A stretch of 64,000 nt of DNA from Acinetobacter tandoii DSM 14970 = CIP 107469 (lineage in GTDB: Bacteria; Pseudomonadota; Gammaproteobacteria; Pseudomonadales; Moraxellaceae). The notes beneath the pieces are model-generated. The model saw only the letters and a program-made list of their open reading frames with translations. It ran no database searches and was not told the DNA's origin. Location: contig NZ_KE007361.1 in assembly GCF_000400735.1 (NCBI RefSeq), forward strand, positions 1 through 64,000, read 5' to 3'. The position numbers and the translations under genes are program-made. Below, piece by piece: positions 17,530-24,761 of the stretch. Position 1 is the stretch's first letter. Every line of letters starts with the position of its first letter.

Positions 17530-18561
17530 TCAGGCAATCATTCTTAAAGCCTGTTCTAAGCCACGTTGTTTTAAGCCTGCCCCCGCACCAAACCAAGCTG
17601 AATCCAGTCGATGATCCTGACTCATGGCTCGACGTTCGTGATCGCAGAATTCTGTGATCGAACACAATAAGCCATAAGCCGTGTCTTTAGCTGAACTGAG
17701 TTCAGCCCCTCGTCCATGCCCGTTAAACATGGTCATGACTTTAGACATCGCTCGTCCATTCGGTTCGGCTTTTGTGGTCTCAGTCTGATTAGCAACATTA
17801 CGATAGAACTGAATAATGCTGTCATCCTGTTCGGCAATACTCAGACTGGTATTGTTAAACACGGCATCAAAGTAGGCTGCGGCTTCCTGTTGGGTGACTT
17901 TACGTTGACTCAGTTGCTTCATTTCGTACATGTGTTCTTCCCATGCACGCACGGAAATACCCAGTTGCTGTTTAATTTTCTCAGCATCGAATTTGGTGCT
18001 GTGTGGCACTTTGACCACGCCTGCACTGCTATTTTGTCCTTTCAGAGCAATCGCTAAAGTGTTATTACACACCACTCGAATCGAAGTAAATTGTGCTGTA
18101 GTGGCGAGTGTTCCATCACAAGCAGTGGCAAGGAGAATATAGCCATTGCTGACATCTTTACCCTTGAGTGATGTTGTTTGCCCTGTACGTGCCAATGCCC
18201 AGAATTTCTTGCCACCTTTCAGTACGCCTGCGGTTTCCAGTTCAAAGCCTGATTGTTCAGTCAAATCTTTGTAGAAATTTAGGATTTCCATGGGTTGGAC
18301 TTCCTGATAACGCTGACTGACTACGGATAGCGGTGCATGGGTATCGGAACGATATAACACCCGTTGTTCTTCATAGGGCATGATGATACTTTGCCCTCGT
18401 TCATTTTGTGCCATGTAGCTGACATTGGAAGATTCAATCCTCCAGTCCATGCCTGCCTGCTGTGCCCAGACTTCAATCGGTTGGTTCTGCGTGAGTTGGT
18501 TGCCTAAGCCATGCCAAGGGGTTTCGCCTACATACGCCATTTGTTCAAGTTGATGTACCAT
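17530..18561 (-). CDS. DUF932 domain-containing protein
   Basis: The protein is about 343 residues from ATG 18561; a start at 18582 would enter the leader hairpin region. It shows the DUF932 hallmarks TPWHGLGNQL near the N-terminus, then GYILLATACDGTLATTAQFTSIRVVCNNTLA in the middle (quoted in parts in the family) and the C-terminal GRGAELSSAKDTAYGLL. The family occurs on plasmids, phages and islands beside recombination genes; its biochemical role is unknown, with links to a phage/plasmid-like replication or defence context only by neighbourhood. Confidence 0.88.
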   Translation of the reverse strand: MVHQLEQMAYVGETPWHGLGNQLTQNQPIEVWAQQAGMDWRIESSNVSYMAQNERGQSIIMPYEEQRVLYRSDTHAPLSVVSQRYQEVQPMEILNFYKDLTEQSGFELETAGVLKGGKKFWALARTGQTTSLKGKDVSNGYILLATACDGTLATTAQFTSIRVVCNNTLAIALKGQNSSAGVVKVPHSTKFDAEKIKQQLGISVRAWEEHMYEMKQLSQRKVTQQEAAAYFDAVFNNTSLSIAEQDDSIIQFYRNVANQTETTKAEPNGRAMSKVMTMFNGHGRGAELSSAKDTAYGLLCSITEFCDHERRAMSQDHRLDSAWFGAGAGLKQRGLEQALRMIA

Positions 18562-18580
18562 AGATTTTGTCCTTATAAAC

Positions 18581-18630
18581 AAAAAGGCTGCTGGACTTCA
18601 TTCCAATCAAGGGATGAAGTCCAGCAGCCT
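18581..18630 (-). terminator. Terminator-like hairpin in the leader of the DUF932 gene
   Basis: AGGCTGCTGGACTTCAT and further bases (18585-18604) pair with 18611-18630 in a 20-bp stem with one wobble and a 6-nt loop, followed by U on the minus strand. It ends about 20 nt before the start codon. Confidence 0.75.
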
Positions 18631-18815
18631 GATTCAGATTAGTCTTGTGAATATGCTTAATTGAATCCTGCGTGTAATTGGACTCAATAAACGCATTCTG
18701 TGTATTGATTCATCTTTATGTTATATAAGTGAAATTTATTTCAATCTGTTCAAAATCCTCGACGATTCAACTGTATAGTGCGTGGTGCGTATGTAGAATA
18801 AATATCGCATTCAGC

Positions 18816-19439
18816 TTATTGCGGTGACATCACAATTTCTCGGCCATCTTTCAGTACCGCAACCACCTCTCGGACATTACGTGGATCACAATTTAAGAAG
18901 AAGCGCATGGTTTTGCCGTACAGAATAGGATTGGCACCATCACGGTAATCTGCTCTACAGTTCCCCCGATTCACCACCACTCGATCCAGTGTAATGCTGT
19001 CAGAAAGCGATATTAAATGTAGATAGGCTGTTTCAACCTCATGCTTTCCACCAAAGACCTGATTCTTAATTTCAATCCGATATTGCATTGAAGCATCGCC
19101 TTGGTCGGATGGTGCTTGCTGTGCGTCCTTCTCCGCTTCTTGTCTATTCAGGGTTTCCCACTCCTCCCAACCCTTGGCAATAAATTCTCGTATTTCCGTA
19201 ACGGGCGTTACTTCCAAATTACTCAGGTAATAACCTGCTGTAGCTGCCGTTTCTTCACTGGGTGATTTTTCTAGGGACTCTAAATCCTGTAGTTCTTTCT
19301 CAGTCAGTTTTTCTGTTTGAAGCTTTGCTTTGACTTGCTCAGTTTGAACTACGCTATTCTGCGCTCGTGCTGCTTCTGGTTGCTTTTCACAACCGACCGT
19401 CAACATGGCGATGGTTGCCAACATTATGATCTTTTTCAT
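18816..19439 (-). CDS. Island-encoded lipoprotein, 207 residues
   Basis: A lipoprotein signal peptide (MKKIIMLATIAMLTVGCEKQP, lipid Cys at 17) is followed by an acidic, helical middle and a C-terminal half from about 125 that looks like a beta-rich domain with two cysteines (NRGNCRADYRD and FLNCDPRNV). I do not recognise a family. It is the last of three small lipoprotein genes in a row, probably one operon, and should sit in the inner or outer membrane facing the periplasm. Confidence 0.7.
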   Translation of the reverse strand: MKKIIMLATIAMLTVGCEKQPEAARAQNSVVQTEQVKAKLQTEKLTEKELQDLESLEKSPSEETAATAGYYLSNLEVTPVTEIREFIAKGWEEWETLNRQEAEKDAQQAPSDQGDASMQYRIEIKNQVFGGKHEVETAYLHLISLSDSITLDRVVVNRGNCRADYRDGANPILYGKTMRFFLNCDPRNVREVVAVLKDGREIVMSPQ

Positions 19440-19481
19440 TTTATCTCTTCCCCCTGTTCCCCATATGCTTAGGTATTCACA

Positions 19482-19793
19482 TCAAGGTGCTGGTCTATCC
19501 ATACATTGTTGGTAATACTTGTCTTTGAAGACTTGTTTGGTTTTTTCAAAAGTCGCTGTCCCACCGCGACCATATTCGAAGGCATCATGAATCATTGGTC
19601 TGAGTTGTTCTCTCAGCTCATCGTTATCACCTGCGAGCATATAGGTCGCTTCGGCAAAACCACCGTAGGTCAAGCGCGCCTGCATCACAGTTTCAGCTAC
19701 ATTGGCTTCTTCCTGACAGGCTTTTTCTTGTTTGGAGCTACAGCCTGTAAGCAAAGCAACGACAATGATGAAAAGTAATTTTTTATTTAGCAT
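19482..19793 (-). CDS. Small island lipoprotein, 103 residues
   Basis: ATG 19793 begins a clear lipoprotein signal (MLNKKLLFIIVVALLTGCSS, lipid Cys at 18); the open frame upstream of it is an overlap with the next gene and not real. The mature part is helical with two further cysteines (KACQEE and YQQCMDRP) that may form a disulfide. The gene is 4 bp after the previous one. No function can be assigned. Confidence 0.7.
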   Translation of the reverse strand: MLNKKLLFIIVVALLTGCSSKQEKACQEEANVAETVMQARLTYGGFAEATYMLAGDNDELREQLRPMIHDAFEYGRGGTATFEKTKQVFKDKYYQQCMDRPAP

Positions 19794-19797
19794 GTTT

Positions 19798-20082
19798 CTA
19801 CCCTCTGCATTTGCCCACGGTATAACCTCTGGCAAAGTCCAGACGACGTCTGTCTTCATCATTGCTGATTGGTACTGTAAAAAATGGCTTGCCGTATTGT
19901 TCACGAATGCTGTCATAGCGACAGCTACAGGTTTCTTCATTTTCAACTGCGGTTTTAATGGCAGAATTTGGATACATGCATTGTTCGATATAGGCTTTAC
20001 GGTCTTTGCTATCCGTAGATGAACAGGCAGATAAAATAGGTAAAAGGAATACAGCAAGCATGCTGAATGTTTGAATTCTCAT
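19798..20082 (-). CDS. Small island lipoprotein, 94 residues
   Basis: I choose ATG 20082, directly behind a strong GGGGGAGCT ribosome site. The signal peptide ends LLPILSACSS, with the lipid Cys near 20. The mature part of about 74 residues has cysteines in EQCMYPN, TCSCRYD and GKCRG, suggesting disulfides in the periplasm. It is the first gene of the lipoprotein trio. The product is unknown; the set could be entry exclusion or surface proteins of the island, which is a guess. Confidence 0.68.
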   Translation of the reverse strand: MRIQTFSMLAVFLLPILSACSSTDSKDRKAYIEQCMYPNSAIKTAVENEETCSCRYDSIREQYGKPFFTVPISNDEDRRRLDFARGYTVGKCRG

Positions 20083-20294
20083 AAAGCTCCCCCCTCTGGT
20101 ATTGTTCTGTATTGAAATCAAAATTTAAGACACAACGACGCATGCTCCCGAGTCAGGAAGATGTGCGAATATGAATAAAATGAGACGAAAAAATCCCATC
20201 AACTGCTTAGTAAAAAGTCAGTTGCTTGAAATAGAATTCAGTACAGTAAGGGAATTTTTTGAATGACCATGACGGACTCCTAGATGTAATAGAA

Positions 20295-20510
20295 GTTCTG
20301 CCGAATCACTGCTATTTGATTATGGTGGCAGAACGAAAGGGGGTTAGCAGACTGATCATCTAGTATCAGCACGCGCGAACGCGTCCCCCTCCCGTTCTAC
20401 CGCAAAGGGGGACGAGAAGGTTTCGCACAAGACTTATACTCAGGAAGAATATAAGTACCTGATACGCTAGATGGATCGGTCTGCTAAAACCGACTGACAA
20501 TGTAGGTCAG
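20295..20510. ncRNA. Highly structured non-coding region, possible novel RNA or replication/transfer site
   Basis: A closing helix joins 20344-20369 to 20459-20487 (about 26 pairs, three bulged bases). Inside it are a 9-bp stem (20382-20390 with 20406-20414) and a 7-bp stem (20432-20438 with 20450-20456), giving a branched fold of about 144 nt. An 8-bp hairpin lies just before (20295-20302 with 20327-20334) and a 5-bp one after (20494-20498 with 20506-20510). No open frame covers it, and it is richer in G and C than its surroundings. I recognise no known RNA family. It may act as RNA or as folded single-stranded DNA; the strand is unknown. Confidence 0.55.
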
Positions 20511-20923
20511 CATGCTAAGAATAATGGTGAGGTGGATTTAAGTCAATTCAGATGGTTAGGGATACAACTAGTTTTGTATTTCTAAATTTTATTTCTACTA
20601 ACAAAAATTGTGGAACAATGGTTAAATATGAATCGTGGAACCTAAATAATCATGAAAAAGTCGTTCCAGTTCGCCAAATCCTAGAACAATTTCAACTAAG
20701 ATATTGATGTTTATATGAAAAATTTAAACATTTCGTATAAGGTGTATTATGTTAGTTTTTAGGAATACCTAACATAAATATACTAGAGGCTTTGTAAATA
20801 GGGTAGGTAAAATAACTATTTAAAAACCATATATAATTTTTGACCACTACAACCATCTATTCTTGATCTAGTTTTAAAAAAACTATAATGTGTAGTCACT
20901 GAGGGTTTTTAATTAGGAATTAG
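20511..20923. other. Intergenic region upstream of the AbiTii cluster
   Basis: The sequence is very AT-rich and has no credible gene. It probably holds the promoter for the three AbiTii genes; the first start at 20924 has AGGA before it. I see no clear operator. Confidence 0.4.
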
Positions 20924-21616
20924 ATGTCTTTATTACAAGAAATTCAAAATGATGTGACAAATTCAAACGTTAGTGTCTCTAATTTATTACGTAAATGTAA
21001 AATTTTAGCCTACAAGTTAGGAAATGAAGATTTTAAAACTTGGGTTGAATATGAACTTAATGGCTATCCTAAAGATAAGAAATTTTTACCTAATTACAGA
21101 ATACTAAAAAATGTTTACTCAAAAGGTCACTTTTCAGGTTCTTTTGGAAGTGGGTTACAAAATGCAGACGTGCCTACTTTTAATTTACCAAAGGAGTTAC
21201 AAGAAAATTTAACAACAGCTAATTTTTTCAGTCCAATTGCTACATTAGAAAATTTAACTACTACTACTGCTAGTACATTATCACAAGAATGGGGAGCAAC
21301 GGTTTTAGCTTTACATGGGAATAACATGTATGAAGGTTATGTTTGTATGCAAGCATGGAAAGTAATCCCAACATCATTTGTTATAGGCATAGTAGATACA
21401 ATAAAAACTAAAATATTAAATTTTGTATTGGAAATTGAAATGATTGATAAAAATGCTGGTGATGTAGCTATAAATTCAAATCCTATTCCTCAAGATAAAA
21501 TCAATCAAATTTTTAATATCAACATCACTGGAAATGTTCAAAACTTAGCCTCAGGTAATAATCAAAGTACAATTGATCAAAAGGTTTTTAGTGATGATAT
21601 TTCTCAAACATTGTGA
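20924..21616 (+). CDS. AbiTii-family protein 1
   Basis: Residues about 1-110 match the AbiTii pattern: VSNLLRKCKILAYKLGNEDFKTWVEYELNGYP, then PNYRILKNVY. AbiTii domains occur in proposed abortive-infection or toxin-like proteins. The C-terminal tail contains NINITGNVQNLASGNNQS, a short asparagine-rich motif shared with the next two genes and probably an assembly or linker segment. It is the first of three tandem paralogues, followed at 53 bp by the second. No signal peptide or membrane helix is visible. The biochemical activity is unknown. Confidence 0.78.
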   Translation: MSLLQEIQNDVTNSNVSVSNLLRKCKILAYKLGNEDFKTWVEYELNGYPKDKKFLPNYRILKNVYSKGHFSGSFGSGLQNADVPTFNLPKELQENLTTANFFSPIATLENLTTTTASTLSQEWGATVLALHGNNMYEGYVCMQAWKVIPTSFVIGIVDTIKTKILNFVLEIEMIDKNAGDVAINSNPIPQDKINQIFNINITGNVQNLASGNNQSTIDQKVFSDDISQTL

Positions 21617-21638
21617 TGTATACTGAATTAGCAGGAGA

Positions 21639-21658
21639 ATGAAGTTATACAACTTCAT
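21639..21658 (+). promoter_or_regulatory. Hairpin over a tiny leader frame before AbiTii gene 2
   Basis: ATGAAGTT and AACTTCAT form a perfect 8-bp stem with an ATAC loop, right after AGGAG at 21633. The same bases can be read as a 9-codon peptide (MKLYNFIAK) whose TAA at 21666 is one base before the ATG of gene 2 at 21670. Folding of the hairpin would also bring AGGAG nearer to that ATG. Confidence 0.4.
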
Positions 21659-21669
21659 AGCTAAGTAAT

Positions 21670-22290
21670 ATGAAAGCAATTATCGCATTACAAAAATTAG
21701 TTTTAGATCCATCATCTCAAATCAGCGATATATTAAGACATGCATATTTAATTGCTTGTAAATTGAATTTGGATGATTTCAAAAAATGGTGTGAATTAGA
21801 ATTAAATGGCTATCAGTCTATCGATGATTCCAATATTCCTGAATATAGATATATTTTTGGTTCTTTATGTTTAAAAAATTCATTATCTGGACAAACTGCA
21901 ATTTTTAATGCTGAGGCAATATTTTCTGGTCAAATTATAAAAGATGGCATTTCTTTTTTTGAAGGTGCGATTAAAAATAAATCAGATAGCGTCACTCTTG
22001 AGGTAAAAAGTGATATAGATAAAATTCTCAGAAAGAACAACCCACAGTGTCAAGAGAGTCATTTTATATTTCAAATTCGAACGAGTAAAATTCCTTTTCA
22101 AAAAGCATTAGATACAATTAAATTTAAAATCCTAGAACTATCCTACCAACTTGAACAAGAAGGAATTTTAGGAGATGATTGGGAGTTTACAGCAACTGAG
22201 AAAGAACATGTCTTAAATGTTAATTATAATATTGGGACTGTAACCCATATGGCAAATCATAATATAGATTCATTCATTGATAGAAATTAA
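21670..22290 (+). CDS. AbiTii-family protein 2
   Basis: The N-terminal pattern repeats that of its neighbours: LVLDPSSQISDILRHAYLIACKLNLDDFKKWCELELNGYQ, shown here in parts, then IPEYRYIFG. At 206 residues it is the shortest of the three and ends soon after the shared tail motif (NVNYNIGTVTHMANHN), so it lacks the C-terminal effector-like extension of protein 3. The N-terminus is more like protein 3 than protein 1. It may regulate or partner the longer one; that is inference. Confidence 0.78.
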   Translation: MKAIIALQKLVLDPSSQISDILRHAYLIACKLNLDDFKKWCELELNGYQSIDDSNIPEYRYIFGSLCLKNSLSGQTAIFNAEAIFSGQIIKDGISFFEGAIKNKSDSVTLEVKSDIDKILRKNNPQCQESHFIFQIRTSKIPFQKALDTIKFKILELSYQLEQEGILGDDWEFTATEKEHVLNVNYNIGTVTHMANHNIDSFIDRN

Positions 22291-22356
22291 ATACCGAATT
22301 ATGAGTTATTAAATAAAGTTATGCTACTTCAGAATGACCTAATACTTGGGAAAAAA

Positions 22357-23307
22357 ATGACTACTTCCTCTTCCGTTATTAAGCTTCAACAATTAGCTTT
22401 AGATCCAAATATTCCTATTAATGAACTTTTAAGCAACGCATACGTAATTGCTTTAAAGCTAGATATTAATGATTTTTCAGCTTGGTGCCAAAAAGAACTT
22501 CATGGGTACCAAGAAGATGATCAGATTCCTGCTTATAGGATTTTTCGAGGCAATATGTATGCCTCTGATTCATCAGGGTATAAACCTGTTGTTTTGTCAG
22601 GAGAAAATGCAGAATATTATGAAATGAAAATTATTCGTGATGCAATTACCAATCTACAAAGCCTTAAGTCAACTAATGAAAGTCAAATTCTTTTAAAATT
22701 AGACCCTGAAATTGAAAAATTTTTTATAGAAAAATTTACCCAAGATGATAGACAACGATTTAGTCGTTTAGGTCTTACAAACAATCCATATTATGACTTA
22801 GTTGCACCAACTTATATGCCTGTTTTAGCTATTAGTAAAGCCCAAATTGAACATGTTTTTGTAATTATACGAAATACTATCTTAAATTGGTCTTTGTCTT
22901 TAGAAAAACAAGGTATTTTAGGTAACGGTTTAATCTTTACTAAACAGGAAAAGCAAATGACACAGCATGTTAATTATAATATTGGTAATGTCGGAAATAT
23001 GGCTAACCATAATGACAACTCAACAATCAATCAAACATCAACAAATACTGTACAAGTGATCAAAGGCGATTTTAATTCTTTAGCAAGCAAGCTAAAAGAT
23101 TATGGTGTTGAGGAAACGGATATTCAAGATTTAAGAAATGTTATTGATGTTACACCAACTCCAACATCTTCTGATGAACTAGGAGAAGGAGTTACTAATT
23201 GGCTTGGTAAGATGTCTTTGAAAGCATTAAAAGGGTCTTTGAAAGTTGGAAAAGATGTTGCGATGGGAGTTCTAGTTGAGGCTATCACTACTTATTATTG
23301 TGGTTAA
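22357..23307 (+). CDS. AbiTii-family protein 3 with a C-terminal hydrophobic extension
   Basis: I choose ATG 22357 because GGGA precedes it and the AbiTii pattern starts just after (LQQLALDPNIPINELLSNAY). The protein of 316 residues has the AbiTii domain, then the tail motif (HVNYNIGNVGNMANHND), then about 80 extra residues. The extension begins VIKGDFNSLASKL, a small helical domain, and ends in a glycine-rich amphipathic helix (WLGKMSLKALKGSLKVG and onward) seen at the ends of similar defence proteins. It is the best candidate effector of the cluster, perhaps membrane-acting. Confidence 0.8.
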   Translation: MTTSSSVIKLQQLALDPNIPINELLSNAYVIALKLDINDFSAWCQKELHGYQEDDQIPAYRIFRGNMYASDSSGYKPVVLSGENAEYYEMKIIRDAITNLQSLKSTNESQILLKLDPEIEKFFIEKFTQDDRQRFSRLGLTNNPYYDLVAPTYMPVLAISKAQIEHVFVIIRNTILNWSLSLEKQGILGNGLIFTKQEKQMTQHVNYNIGNVGNMANHNDNSTINQTSTNTVQVIKGDFNSLASKLKDYGVEETDIQDLRNVIDVTPTPTSSDELGEGVTNWLGKMSLKALKGSLKVGKDVAMGVLVEAITTYYCG

Positions 23308-23522
23308 TTAAATGCCCACATAACACTTGACAGTAAGATGCTTTATTATCAAACCATCAAGTACAACACAAATGATTTAAATGAATTAAGGTAACATCCA
23401 AATTTTACCTATAGGAGTTGAGCCGAGTATGACTCAATTCCTTTAAAAGCCCCAAATAGCTGTTTTAGCTAATAATGTATAACTCTATCCTACTGTATTG
23501 AGGTGTATAGCCTTTTACTCAA

Positions 23523-24488
23523 TCAACATGAAGAACAGCCAAAAGCCCTCATACCTTTCATACGGACTCTAAGACGTTGCTCAATCTTTTCAGCAGTCAT
23601 ACGAGCTAAATAGCTATACACAGCTTTAAGCCTTGCTAATCCCATTGGATCGCCACGACTGATCATACCCAGCCCATTCAAATACTTGTAACGTTGAACT
23701 TCTTGAGTACATCCTGTATTTACTCGCTGTGTGTCACTGTCTTCCAAATCTTCATCTGCATGTTTATTCGTATGACAATTCCAATAATAGCCAAGCCCTT
23801 CCGTGATTTCATCCATCCATACTCTACCCACCCATCTAGCGAGTTTACAGTCATACGTAGATGCAGAACCATCGTAGATCAAAAACAAATGAACATGATA
23901 ACTCCCTAGCGGAGCCTGCTCTAAACACCAAGCATTCAGTTTCAGGTTTTTAAAACACGTATGCTTATTTGCCATACGGCTACGAAGCGTTTGAACATGC
24001 AGATTAAACATTTCAATATCAACCATATGCTGTTTATCCACGTCATACTTCAAATCTACCCTGACAATGAGATTACGGCTATAGCGGTGAAATAATATCT
24101 CTACCATTGTTCGAAGTTTTCCAAATCTCCTCTTAACACCAAACTTATACTGGCGAAGATCACTCAGAACCTTTTTCTTATTAACTTGGAATGACCAGCT
24201 ATAAGCATCTAATAACCAATCACTGATTTCTAAAAGCGATGCATAGGTGTATTGACCATCTTGCATTTGCTTAAAGTCATAAAACTCATAGCTAGCTAAG
24301 AATTCAAATAAACCAACATAGTCTGCATACACATGATTACAGGAATAGATCTGTTCAAAGGCATCTAGCAATCTAACCAGTTCAAGTAGATCTTTTCTCT
24401 TTAAACCATCATTGATAATCCTCTTGGTAAAAGATTCAATTTCAATCAGTAGTCTTGGTTCATGGAGAGTATGTTGGTAAAGGTTCAT
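23523..24488 (-). CDS. Inovirus Gp2-type / YfjJ-like replication protein
   Basis: The 321-residue protein has the Gp2 (YagK/YfjJ) pattern: VRVDLKYD near residue 150, then YHVHLFLIYDGS around 207-218, a hydrophobic-flanked H-x-H like the HUH motif of rolling-circle initiators, then ARWVGRVWMDEITEGLGYYWN. The C-terminal part has DPMGLARLKAVYSYLARMTAE as in the family. Such proteins occur in filamentous phages and P4-like islands. It could start replication of an excised island. The AbiTii cluster is convergent and the 774-residue gene lies upstream on the same strand. Confidence 0.8.
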   Translation of the reverse strand: MNLYQHTLHEPRLLIEIESFTKRIINDGLKRKDLLELVRLLDAFEQIYSCNHVYADYVGLFEFLASYEFYDFKQMQDGQYTYASLLEISDWLLDAYSWSFQVNKKKVLSDLRQYKFGVKRRFGKLRTMVEILFHRYSRNLIVRVDLKYDVDKQHMVDIEMFNLHVQTLRSRMANKHTCFKNLKLNAWCLEQAPLGSYHVHLFLIYDGSASTYDCKLARWVGRVWMDEITEGLGYYWNCHTNKHADEDLEDSDTQRVNTGCTQEVQRYKYLNGLGMISRGDPMGLARLKAVYSYLARMTAEKIEQRLRVRMKGMRAFGCSSC

Positions 24489-24761
24489 GATGAGTAATTC
24501 CGTAATATGCTCATCAGATCAGGTGTTTGAGTATTTTTTAATTCTTAATCTTTAGTTATATAATTCATATATATAATAATATTTACTACAGCTTTTCAGA
24601 CAAGAAAATGCCCTAGGATTCATTGGAATATAGAAACATTTCAATCTATTTATCCTTGGGAATGTTAGGAAATTGAGCATTTTCAGCAAAGCTAAAGTTA
24701 TTCAACGCTTATGGTCAAATCTTAAGGAGAAATCACGCAGAACATACGCAATCAATCATGA

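Noticed and set aside
20344..20487. Integron attC site
   Set aside because: The outer arms are in the order GTTAGCA to TGCTAAAAC, opposite to the attC order (RYYYAAC to GTTRRRY), and no integron integrase is near.
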